This document shows positions 10,135 through 20,039 of a DNA stretch of 64,000 nucleotides, in pieces (position 1 is the first letter of the stretch; the number at the start of each line of letters is the position of its first letter). Location of the stretch: positions 27,116,710 to 27,180,709 of the forward strand of contig OU744723.1 of NCBI GenBank assembly GCA_916613615.1, given 5' to 3'. The position numbers and the translations under genes are program-made. The notes below the pieces were generated by a model that worked only from the letters and a program-made list of their open reading frames with translations, ran no database searches and was not told the origin of the DNA. Source of the stretch: Steromphala cineraria (lineage: Eukaryota; Mollusca; Gastropoda; Trochida; Trochidae).

Positions 10135-10505
10135 GAAATTGCTTCATTTAAAAGTTTTGCATTTGTTGAGTATTTCTGATTTTTGGCTTTTGTATGAGAT
10201 CGTCTCATATGAAAGTTTTTGTTGCTCAGAGTATGACTTTGACTTTTATGTGAAATTGCTTCATCTAAAAGTTGGTATTTGTTTAGAATTTCTGATTTTT
10301 AACTTTTGTGTGGGATTGGCTCATATGAAAGTGTTGCTTGTGTAGGGTATGATTTGTTTGACTTTTATATGAAATTGTTTCATCTAAAAGTTCCATATTT
10401 GTGAAATGTATACAATTTTGACTTTGATATGAAATTGTTTCATATTGAAGTTCTTGTCTGTTATACGTGATTCTTGATTTTCATATGAATTATGTCACGT
10501 GGAGA
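10135..10505 (+). repeat. Seven regularly spaced hairpins
   Basis: Near-identical inverted repeats of about 30 bp, of the form ACTTTTATATGAAA...TTTCATCTAAAAGT, begin near 10135, 10187, 10242, 10302, 10361, 10421 and 10476. The 52-60 bp spacing is regular. Each would form a stem of 10-13 bp with a small loop in the RNA. The last copy is the most decayed. Confidence 0.8.
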
Positions 10506-11044
10506 TTTGGGATCTTTGACTTTCCATGTTATGTCAGTTGAATTGTTTAGTTTTTGTAGTCATGTTAGTTAGGGTAGGATGTAATTTATTATTATAGTAT
10601 TATTCTACTGCATGGTGCTGCTTTTGGTGGCCCCTTTTTAATATCAAACACGTGGCACATTTTTTTTTTTTTTTTTTTTTTTTCTTTGCTTTATTTTCAT
10701 TTATTATGATTATTAGTTTAATTTCTGCTCTACAGGTGTTGGATATGTGAATATCCGTGGGTTTTGTGTACTGGTATTTCTGTATTTTTTTTTGTAAAAT
10801 GTTTTTATTGTTTGATAAAGTGTATTTTTCTTTATGGTGTGACTGACATAAAAACTTATATTGTAACAATAATTACTATGAGTGTGACCATTGAAGTCTT
10901 TTGAGGGGCTTAGGGCAACTGTATTTTGTACTAGCCCATACTGTAACCGGATAGGAACTCCTGTATTCCGCTGGTGGACTGATCTGAGATAAGCTCCTGT
11001 GTTTGACCTATGGACCATCTGAGATGAGCTTTTGTGGAGCTCTT

Positions 11045-11215
11045 GTGCACTGAGATCTAATATAAGCTTCTGTGAACTGTGATTAAATATAAAGCTTCTG
11101 TGAACTGTGATTAAACATAAGCTTCTGTGAACTGAGATTTAATATGAAGCTCCTGTGAATGGTGATTTAACTTAAGCTCCAGTGAACTGTGGTCCAATAC
11201 GAGCTCCAGTGTACT
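11045..11215 (+). repeat. Degenerate ~32-bp tandem repeat
   Basis: About five units resembling AAGCTTCTGTGAACTGTGAT, separated by AT-rich bases, just before the polypurine tract. The units become more GC-rich and diverged toward the 3' end. Confidence 0.7.
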
Positions 11216-11269
11216 ACCGTGGACGGTGAACATGTGTATGATGTGGATGGACGCCCGGAGGTCGTCTCT

Positions 11270-11279
11270 AAGAGGGGGG
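11270..11279 (+). promoter_or_regulatory. Polypurine tract
   Basis: AAGAGGGGGG followed by CAA and then the TGT start of the 3' LTR. This is the expected plus-strand primer for reverse transcription. Confidence 0.85.
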
Positions 11280-11282
11280 CAA

Positions 11283-12912
11283 TGTAATGAACAGTGTAAT
11301 ACCTGTGTACTCACTGAGGGCTGATGCCTTCATATCGGAAGTGTCTGGTTTGTTGACAGTCGTGTGGCTTCCGGTTGCGCTTGCGCAACACGTATGGATG
11401 TGGAACAATAGGAATATTTCGGCTGATTTCGTGACGATCACTCGGAATCGGTCAAGTCTGCCGTTGTGTTTGGAGGGACTATATCGTGCGAGCGTATGAA
11501 GGCTGTAATAGGGCTGACTCGCCTATATAAGGTCGGCACTGCTTTTGGACTGATACACGTGTTTGAGATGGGGCCACCACGAAGTTCGTTACTCCGGTTA
11601 CTCATTTATGCACTCATTTTTCTGGTCAGGTAATTTAGTACTGTCAGTCACATCGTTTAGTTTATCGTTTTCTAGCATTAGTCATGTAACTGTTTGCTAA
11701 GCAGTGTGTCTTGAATGTGCGTTAGACGCTTAGCGTTGTGTTTAGCCATGCTTTCGGACCACGTGTGTTTTGGTCCGCCATCTTTGTTTGACATGAACTG
11801 TGGTCATATTTTAGTATTTGCTAAAACTTGTTCGTGCAGACCTTTCGAGCTGAACGCTCTTGCCTCTTGACCAGAGTAGTATTTTTCTTCTCCTGACTCG
11901 TCTTTCACATTTCCATAGCACTTTTCGAGATACTTAAACATGGCACAGTAATAATCACAACATTATATCATACTTCACATTATCATAGTAACTTGAGTTA
12001 TATAACATGGCATAGTAATAAGCACAATATTATATCATATTTCACCTTTCCATAAGTAACTTGAGACATATAACATGTCGTACTGATAAGCTCAGCTTTG
12101 TATCAGCTTGTATCGCATTTCACCTTTTCATAGTCACTTGAGACATGTTTTGTTGAAGCTTTAAACTTTGTATAAGTTTGTCAAGACCTGACCATATTTT
12201 GGAATTATGATTTTTGTACAACTGTGCCGAGGTGCACATATGTGCTGAGGGTTTGTTTTGGAAATTGTAACATGGTGTGTTAATAGTCATTGTTTTGGTA
12301 CATGTTTGCCAGGATACACAAATCTAGACACGCTTTAAGATACATAACAACTTTTCATTGGTAACTGCAACCATATACAGTTTTGATATACTGACAGTAC
12401 GTTTTGAGACCCGTAACATGTTTGCTTTATAACCATCATCACTTTGTATCAGTTGTCAAGACACTTACACCTTGAAGGAACGTAACAAGACATGGTAGAA
12501 AACTGTAACTGCGAATAAGCTTATTGAGACATATATTTACAGTTTTGAAAGCATACTTTGAAACTTGTGGCACTTCTCGTTAACCCTTGTTACCTTTGAG
12601 TAAGTTTGTCAAGATACAGTGAATTTGTTGAGTGGCTATAAGTGCTCCGTAATCCTGAAGTATATCAAGTATTATATTGTGACCGTTTGAACCACTTGAG
12701 GTGGCCAATGAAACTTTGACTCTTGAAGCATATGACATGTGTTGAATAAATATGTAGAGCAGACTTTTGTGTTGTTGCCTTCTTTTGCATGCGAAAGTTT
12801 GTTTGAAAGTGACATCTCCTTGGTACTCACACACACAAGTTTAAGGTTAAACCTTTATGTGAGAGCAGGAATTCGTATTCCTGGGGCGGGTAAGAATAAG
12901 ATATTTCTCACA
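11283..12912 (+). repeat. 3' LTR (1630 bp)
   Basis: Nearly identical to the 5' LTR but with two extra segments: 16 bp at about 11533-11548 and 130 bp at about 12707-12836. The second carries AATAAA at 12745-12750, the only convincing poly(A) signal. The TATA motif is at 11523-11532. Confidence 0.95.
12745..12750 (+). terminator. Poly(A) signal in the 3' LTR
   Basis: AATAAA lies in the 130-bp part of the 3' LTR that the 5' LTR lacks. It would end R about 10-30 bp downstream. The assignment rests on the motif and position only. Confidence 0.55.
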
Positions 12913-13311
12913 TTACCAACTCATTGTTATCTAATGAGTGATCTCACCACGGTTGAGTAATAAAATATATTGTGGCGTTGAGATATTGTTTGTATTAAAA
13001 TATTATCTAAATGCCTTTAATTTCTTATGGTCCAAGGGATACAACTGTTTTTATTATATGAATGGATCATATCCGTCTTTCTGATTGGCCCACTTGGTCA
13101 CATGACTGCATTGACGTGAAGCGATGTCAACCTGTGTGAAGCGCGAGAGGTTGATATAACAATCCAAGCACCTCCTGTGGCTAAAAATAGATTTGGGAAA
13201 GCCCGTTCTTGAACTCCGAACGCCGCGTGTTATACTGTAGACATGTAGCAATAGGCATCGCTCATCGCTGTGAATATGCTGAATTAAGAGTTATGCCCCT
13301 TCCGTCTTAAC

Positions 13312-14737
13312 AGTGGCAGACGATACAATAACATCGACGGGAGAAACTTCAAAACAGAGATTCTCAACTGTTTCCAATGAAGAAATTAACCGGTTGCTGA
13401 AGGAAAAAGATGCCCCGAATACCAGGAGAGCAACAGCCGGTGCTGCGAAGACCCTCAAGGCCTACCTATGCGAGAAAGGTTTGTCGCCAGAATTCGAAGA
13501 ACTTGAAGCAATATGTACATCTACATGGTAAAAGATGAGCTCACAAAAAACCACCAGGATGATCCAAACAGCGCAAAAGGAAGAATGTATTCTAAACCAG
13601 GTACTTTTCATGTCCATGTTCCTTTTAACATTTAAAAAGAAATGTCTTTAACAATAACCAAATTGATCAACTTAGATAATTACAAAGATAATGATTTTTC
13701 TTTTATCAATATTCAAGTTGAATCTTATATTTATTTAGTTTCTGTTTGTTAATTTTTTTATTTAATTTGTTTCAGATGATGTGATGTGTCCTGTGAAGAC
13801 ATTCATGAAGTACAAGCGACACCTCAACAGCCGATGTTCAAGGTTATTTCAGCGCCCATCCAAGAATGACAGCACTGATGCTTGGTATGATGCTGCACCT
13901 CTAGGTCACAACGCAATTGGAGCTATGCTGCCATCAATCTCAGAGAAAGCAGGTTTGTCCAAAGTTTTAAGGCAACAGACCTTATTATCTATCATTTCAA
14001 AAACTGCAAAAATATTAATAATAAACATGAAATATACATAAAAAATAAAGTGGCTTTCTGTTCCTAAAGGCAAAAATATAAACTTTGATTACTGACATAA
14101 TCTATATTTACCTTTGTATTGACCTAAGAAAAATGGATGTAGGGTTTGTATAATAATAACCATGTGAGTACTTCACACTCAATTATTGTGAATATGCATT
14201 ACAGGTTTGTCGAAGCGCTACACTAATCACTCTCTCAGAGCGACTGCAGTACATGTGCTGGATTCATCTGGAGAGTTTGCAGGACGCCACATCATGACCG
14301 TTACTGGACACAAGTCTGAGGCAAGTTTGAAGACCTATACTGGATTCACAGAGCCGAAGATAAAGAAGAAAATGTCTGATGTTATTTCTAGTTCCGTACG
14401 CAGTGCAGGAGTCAAGAGAAAAGCCAGCAGTACTGTCACAAGTCACACAGAAGACCAGCAAGATCTTTTCATAGATGCTGACATTGAGCCACTTACTCGA
14501 TCACAGGAGAACACTCTTATGGCTGATCTGGATGTACAGTTTGATGATGAATTTGATGATGTAGTGAAAACTTTGGACTTGGGTCAGGAAAACATAACAC
14601 CAAGGTCTGAACAAGTAGTTTACAAACCACATACCTGGCAAAATATGTGTTATAATATATCAACCCAGCGATCTTTGCCATTACCTGTTTTGAACAATTG
14701 CACAAATGTCACTGTTAACTTCAATTTCAACAAATAG
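13312..14737 (+). pseudogene. Tyrosine recombinase (Crypton/KIAA1958-like), spliced, internally deleted
   Basis: The parts are: an N-terminal helical domain (13312-13514; RFSTVSNEEINRLLKEKDA, then TRRATAGAAKTLKAYL); a middle piece in another frame (13515-13600; YMVKDELTKNHQ, then GRMYSKP) ending at a GT donor; exon 13777-13952 (MCPVKTFMKYKRHLN, LFQRPSK); and exon 14205-14737. The last exon holds HSLRAT (HxxR), [14 protein letters not shown] (second His and the Tyr nucleophile) and ends [13 protein letters not shown]. Family proteins have about 150 residues between the first two parts, including the first catalytic Arg. Here they are missing and the frame changes, so the enzyme is inactive. 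The donor after 13952 is GTTTGT, and AGGTTTGTC is repeated at both intron ends. The start codon may be completed by splicing at the acceptor ending 13311. Confidence 0.8.
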
Positions 14738-15239
14738 TCATTATAGATGGTTATGATCATTTCAGCTTGAAATTTCTGTCATGTGTAATGCTTATAAATG
14801 TAGAAGCATTATTCTTACACTGATACACAGAGTCCTACAATGACATTTTTACTGTGATATTTGGAAACTGTTGATTTTGTATTGCCTTTCCAAACTTCTT
14901 TTCATTGATTAAGATAATAGTTTTATGATGTTAAACAGTTATGGAAACCTATGCCTCACAAATCATAACAATCTTTGAAATGACAACCTTTTGTGTCAAG
15001 TTTAATGTATAATTGTCATACTGCAGAGTCAATACTCATAAATGACCTTAAAATGTGTTTCACTGTGATATTTTGAAGTAATTGAATTGTTGTTAACTGT
15101 TAAAAGTTCAAATTGATTCAATCATTAAACAATTTGAACTAAATCCTGACTTGTTTTCATTGATGAAAGATTATTAGAACTTGCACCTCAAACCTGTTTT
15201 ATTTCACTGAATTATAAAAATTAAAGCCTTTCTTCATAT

Positions 15240-15396
15240 AATAAAACAATTATAGACTTTTGCTTCGGTTGATCCAATGATTTATCGACCTTGGACCAGT
15301 GATATTCACCTCGGCTTCGCCTCGGTGAATATCACTGGTCCAAGGTCGATAAATCATTGGATCAACCTCACCAAAAGTCAATAATTGTATAATATC
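15240..15396. repeat. Long palindrome with CGAGGCGAAGCCGAG core
   Basis: A 43-bp stem (15267-15309 with 15325-15367), perfect by eye, continues less perfectly outward (AATTATAGACTTTTG against CAAAAGTCAATAATT). The central 15 bases, 15310-15324, read CGAGGCGAAGCCGAG on the minus strand and themselves form a mini-hairpin. The same 15-mer occurs at 49201-49215. Confidence 0.9.
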
Positions 15397-17169
15397 TTTA
15401 GGTTTATGTTAATTATCTCCCTTGGTGACGGATTGCCTCATATTGTATGGATTTTAGAGTTATTTCCCCTTAGAAGAAGGTCAATAAAATGGCGTCAACG
15501 TCGACAATGTTATGTCTTCTATGAAGATAATTAGTTTGTTTATAACCCTTTATTGGGCCAGAAAAACCCACGCCACAATATCATTATCCCAAAACTCCCC
15601 TTCCCATAGTTAACAGATAGAAATATTTCATTAGCTTCAGTTTCTAAAAAACACAATTCATTAATTCGTGTATGTGGCTTAAGTTTTGAAAAGGCAACAT
15701 ATTAGACATATTGTGTATATACGCAATGAAACATAAATGTTACATCTATATTCTGCCTGAACAGCTTAAAGATATCTCAACTTAAATCTAAATTACTCGA
15801 CAATAGTCGTATGTTGTGCTCCAGAAACTTGTCAATATCTTAGACAAAATCGTCAATATCCATAATTTAAATCTAAAGTTTCTATCAATGTGAAATAGTC
15901 AATATTTTCATAGACATATCTAAGTTATCTCAACAATAGCCTTGTTATTCTTATATCAAAGCATTTCATCTCAGATGGATAATGAATTTGTAGGATGTTC
16001 AGTTATCAAACGTTTGAAATAACTAATAAAAATAGAATCATAGACAGTGCAGCTCATTAGATTTCTCACTGTTTGATATTGAAGGGTGAAGAAATCCTAT
16101 CTCATATCTACAAAGATGTCATTTTCAAAAAGGGCAACTGTTTCTTCAAAAATACAAGAAATATGTACTGGATTCAAAGTGGATTGTCTCCCGCTCAAAA
16201 TCTTAATAAAATCACACTATAAAAGCCTTGCGTGCGAGTAAAGGCACTGAAATATCTCAAAGGTTAATTTAGAAAAACGAAAATAAAAATAAGTAGCCTA
16301 TGCATATGTGTTTGTTAAGATATATCTGCCAAGTGTAAAATTTAATGAATATGGATCAAGTTTCACAAATCTGTATGATATATTAAAAGTGGAACTCACT
16401 GATATAAAACATAATATAACCATTAATAATTGATAATGTAATGCAATTGGCTTTACTAGCTCTTTCACTTAAAAATGCATCTACATTGTATAAAAACACA
16501 ACAAACAGTAAACATTGAAAACATACATTGTCTTTCTCCCAAAAACTATCGGTTCAGTTCAGTTCTGCCTTTCTATGATCATGCCATAGAACTTATGTGG
16601 GTTTTTGATACCAACAGTTTTAAGAAGTTTTAAATCCCGAACTACTCAAAGTAAAGAAGTATTTTGATCTTTTCTCCCCAAAATGCTTTATCATTAATGT
16701 ATACCATCTCTTCCATGTTATAAAAGAAAGATGGATTTATTATTGTCTATTTTAAAATTATCCTCCCAACCGTACAGTTTTAAAACTCGTTATAATTAAT
16801 GTTTCTATACCTTTTATATGGTAGATTGTGCACCCGTGTCTTATTAATACATTTACTTCGCCACATGTGAAGAAAATTTATATGCATGTATTAATTACTT
16901 AATAATTTTGTGTAATAACCTAATTTCCTTTTGCCTTTAGTCTTTGCATATGAAATAAAAAAAACCACATAAACCATGTTTTTCATAAAATTAGAATAAT
17001 GACTATTTATGCCATTTGCTGTGTTGTGTTGGCAAGGCACTTCATACACATTGCACTCAGTTCATCTGTACAATTGGGTATCTGAACGAGGTGGAAGTAA
17101 GGACCTATACGGTCATGCGGATCGCTTATTAATCGGCACAATATTTTTAGTTTTCAATCAAGCTACAAC
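15397..17169. other. AT-rich non-coding sequence
   Basis: No frame, tandem array or recognisable element was found. Probably intergenic or old intron sequence. Confidence 0.5.
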
Positions 17170-17960
17170 TTTACTGCTTGGCCAGATCTGCTCTCAGTTT
17201 TGTTAAATCTTCATTGATGAAGGTTTGAAGACCCTTTTCCGACTTCACAAACTTCAATTTAGATCAATTCTTCAGGATGGCTTGCTGTGGAAGCTTACTA
17301 AAATAGGCCCTGGATTATCCTGTGGGGCCGCCGGGTGACGAGGGACTCTCTGGATTATATCTATATCGTTGGCAGAGATATCGACATTGAGAGATTTGGC
17401 AACTTTCAGAACAAGAGCGTCGGTATCTCCACATTCTACCTCATCCTGTCTCAGGGAACGAACGTTACTCTAACTCCACTTATCTGTACGGGCCGACTTA
17501 GGATATAGCCAATCAAAAAATGTCCTCGTTGAAATTTTATCGAGAAGGTGGCGAGAAAATGATGAGATTGGCTATATTGCCGCGCGAGCGAATCTAGCCT
17601 CTGAGCCCAGGGTACAGATTAGTGGACTTACCGTAACGTTCGTACCCTGAGACAGGATGCTTCTACCTCTGATATGCCCGATATCCGGACACAGTTGCGG
17701 CGGGAATACTGTTGGGTGCGATCATGTTTCTCGTAGAGGGTCCTGATCTCCGCGTCCTTCTCGTCCAGCGATGTAGATTCCAGGGCCTCCTGTTTGGCAA
17801 CAAACGTTTCATAGGCCTCATTATTTCGGCAATCGTGCTAGTTAGAACAGCAATAACTTTCTTAGTCTGTAGGACTTTGAGTAGCTTCTCGTGAAAAGTA
17901 TCTTCACCATGGTAAGCACTCTCACCTCCATTGTCGTCCCTTGTGAATGATGAACCTTTA
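17170..17960 (-). pseudogene. L1-type LINE ORF1 relic
   Basis: Read on the minus strand, a coiled-coil segment (AKQEALESTSLDEKDAEI) leads into QQYSRRNCVRISGI, then after the inserted MITE CGDTDALVLKVAKSLNVDIS and IQRVPRHP...GPILVSF. Further on, in another frame, it gives GLQTFINEDLTKLRADLAKQ. This order (coiled coil, RRM-like block, C-terminal domain) matches ORF1 RNA-binding proteins of L1-like retrotransposons (Transposase_22 family). There is at least one frameshift near 17800, another past 17270, and a 219-bp MITE inside the RRM-like block. It is clearly dead. No ORF2 was found next to it. Confidence 0.75.
17442..17660. mobile_element. MITE, 219 bp, 8-bp target duplication
   Basis: Inverted termini of about 45 bp start CATCCTGTCTCAGGG and end CCCTGAGACAGGATG. 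The element is flanked by TTCTACCT at 17434-17441 and 17661-17668. Removing the element and one copy restores the LINE ORF1 frame across the site. An 8-bp duplication suggests a hAT- or P-like transposase source, but the termini alone do not settle it. Confidence 0.85.
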
Positions 17961-18089
17961 GAATAGAACCTTTAAACATAAATTTATTGTTGGTCTTTAG
18001 ACTGTATTTCACCATCGTAACGGATTAAATTCATCTTGAAGAACATTGCTGTGATGAAAAAACGTGCCGAGACAGAGAACTTTCACATC

Positions 18090-18958
18090 CTACAGTATAT
18101 GTTGGTACATGTGTCATGTTTGGAATATATTGGTGATTGCGTCATGTTTGGAATATGTTGGTACATTGTAATGTTTGGAATATATTGGATCTTGCGTTAT
18201 GTTTGGAATATATTGGTACATTTTAATGTTTGGAATATATTGCTGCTTGCGTCATGTTTTGAATATGTTGATATATGTGTTATGTTTGGAATATATTGCT
18301 GCTTGCGTCTTGTTTTGAATATGTTGATACATGTGTCATGTTTGGAATATATTGGATCTTGCGTTATGTTTGGAATATATTGCTGCTTGCGTTATGTTTG
18401 GAATATGTTGGTACATTGTAATGTTTGGAATATATTGCTGCTTGCGTCTTGTTTGGAATATGTTGATATATGTGTCATGTTTGGAATATATTGCTGCTTG
18501 CGTCTTGTTTTGAATATGTTGAAACGTGTCATGTTTTGAATATGTTGTTATATCTGTCATGTTTGGAATATGCTGGTGCATTGTCATGTTTGAAATATAT
18601 TGGTACTTACGTTATGTTTTGAATATGTTGATACATGTGTCATGTTTGGAATATATTGGTACATGTGTCATGTTTTGAATATGTTGATACATGTGTCATG
18701 TTTGGAATATATTGGTACATGTGTCATGTTTTGAATATGTTGAAATATGTGTCATGTTTGGAATATGTTGATATATCTCTCATGTTTGGAACATGTTGGT
18801 ACTTGCGTTATGTTTTGAATATGTTGTGTCATGTTTGGAATATGTAATACATGTATCATGTTTGGTAGACGTTGATATATGTGTAATGTGTGGAATATGT
18901 TGACACATGTGTCATGTTTGGAATATGTTGATACATGTGACATGTTTGGATTTCCGGT
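18090..18958. repeat. ~28-bp minisatellite
   Basis: About 30 degenerate units resembling GTCATGTTTGGAATATATTG plus a variable TGCTTGC or GTACATGT stretch; unit length varies between about 24 and 30. Open frames on both strands here are a product of the repeat. Confidence 0.9.
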
Positions 18959-20039
18959 CAGATATGTATTCCTCATAATATAAATATGTCTTGACGTTTA
19001 TTTGGATCAATTTTACTTTTGGGTTAATGCCCTGTGCACAGACACTTGGTGATCAAAGAAAACAATCTGTTAGTGCAGATCAAAACAAGAGTTCAAATCT
19101 TTGATTCACGATTATCTTTCGATATCATTTTTCAAAGTCACCTGTTTTGTCTTATCGTGTAAAGTAAATGTTATAGATGTAAAAAATCTACAACTGAAAT
19201 GTACAGAGGAGACTTCCTATAAGAATTATGGCCATGTCAAGTTAGGGTCTATGTAATCAGATATTGCTGTTAAAATAAATTAGACTCATTTAGCTGTTTT
19301 GCAAGGAATACTGCAATGACTGTTTTCCAAAAAAATGAACTGGAAATAACTGAAGACTTCGGAGATGTTGGTATCATTGGACCTTAGATAACTATTTGAT
19401 ATGAATATGATGCATCTTTGAATCATCATCAAATGATATCACACCATTTTAATATAATCCGTCTTGAAAAATAAAAAGATAGATATGAAAAACAAAAATA
19501 TAAATCCTAACTCATTGACAAAAGAAGAACCTCTCTTTGTACTGAAATTATTGAAAATATGTCCGCATATATACGCATTTAAGTGCCTTTTTACCTACAA
19601 CAACTACTTAACACAACATCGTTTGCGGTTATCACCCCTATGAAAAGAAAAAAGATTTAGAAATTAAACATCGCAACGCTAAAACGTGTATAACCTCTGA
19701 AATTAATCAAAATTATTCACAGGAACCAACTTAATTTCACTTTTTATCACTCAGTGCAGGTATTGTAGCACCGACAACAACGAAGCAAATAATTGTTTTA
19801 AAAGATTCAACGAACTTGATTTATTGAGGTAAACCAACACAGACACAAACAAGAGCGTCGGTGATTGGCTGTAGCGAGGGAAATGAATAGAGGTAACACA
19901 TAATCGCCGGAGAGGGAGCTTTCCTCTAACCAAATAATTCAATGGGCCACACCGTCAAGATCACATTGTAATTAGGTTCAACTGTATAGTTTGTTGGAAT
20001 GCGGTTGGACTGTAGTGAGCGTATGTATGATGAGTTTAT
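18959..20039. other. Non-coding sequence
   Basis: No gene or structured repeat was seen. The last ~60 bp resemble decayed satellite units. Confidence 0.5.

Larger units (their letters stand above)
9641..11269 (+). other. Long 3' non-coding region of the retrotransposon
   Basis: About 1.6 kb between pol and the polypurine tract, with no envelope-like frame. It contains a ladder of seven hairpins (10135-10505), a poly(T) run (about 10659-10683) and a short degenerate tandem repeat (11045-11215). Confidence 0.8.
2261..12912 (+). mobile_element. Ty3/gypsy LTR retrotransposon, full length
   Basis: The order is LTR, primer-binding site, gag with zinc knuckles, protease, RT-RNase H-integrase, polypurine tract, LTR, which is the Ty3/gypsy (Metaviridae) order with integrase last. 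The termini are TGT...ACA. The target duplication is TTAC (2257-2260 and 12913-12916), confirmed by two related uninterrupted sites elsewhere in the window. No env-like frame follows pol. The LTRs differ by only a handful of substitutions plus two indels, so insertion looks recent. The copy cannot be autonomous as it stands: there is a stop and a changed catalytic motif in protease and a frameshift before RT. The clade within metazoan gypsy elements was not determined. Confidence 0.95.
1320..12963 (+). mobile_element. ~1-kb non-autonomous element with palindromic end, split by an LTR retrotransposon
   Basis: Without the nested LTR element this unit is about 990 bp. It consists of a ~143-bp palindrome (1324-1466), then a body bounded by inverted termini TTATTACTCAACC (1471-1483) and GGTTGAGTAATAA (12951-12963). 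It is related over its length to the two units at 43630-45629, read in the opposite direction. Seven-base AT-rich direct repeats (AATATAT at 1313-1319 and 12964-12970) flank it and may be the target duplication, although chance is possible in such sequence. The body carries two TGACGTCA sites (1708-1715, 1729-1736), a CACGTGATTGG motif (2180s) and an Arg-rich short frame. No transposase is encoded. Confidence 0.7.
12967..15581. mobile_element. Possible boundaries of the tyrosine-recombinase element
   Basis: A 12-bp inverted pair, ATATTGTGGCGT at 12967-12978 and ACGCCACAATAT at 15570-15581, brackets the recombinase gene, its upstream region (with GATTGGCCC and CACATG motifs near 13080-13105) and the palindrome at 15240. 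The left copy abuts the end of the palindrome-ended element. Crypton-type elements need not have inverted termini, so this boundary is only a suggestion. Confidence 0.3.

Noticed and set aside
9641..11269. Envelope gene after pol, which would make the LTR element retrovirus-like
   Set aside because: No long frame, signal peptide or membrane segment is present between pol and the polypurine tract.
12700..12840. The extra 130 bp in the 3' LTR as a separate insertion
   Set aside because: It holds the poly(A) signal expected of an LTR and its borders share CAA without a target duplication or inverted ends. Deletion from the 5' LTR is simpler.
18036..18847. Frames of up to 167 residues in the 28-bp minisatellite
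   Set aside because: Periodic frames on both strands from the repeat; no coding signature.
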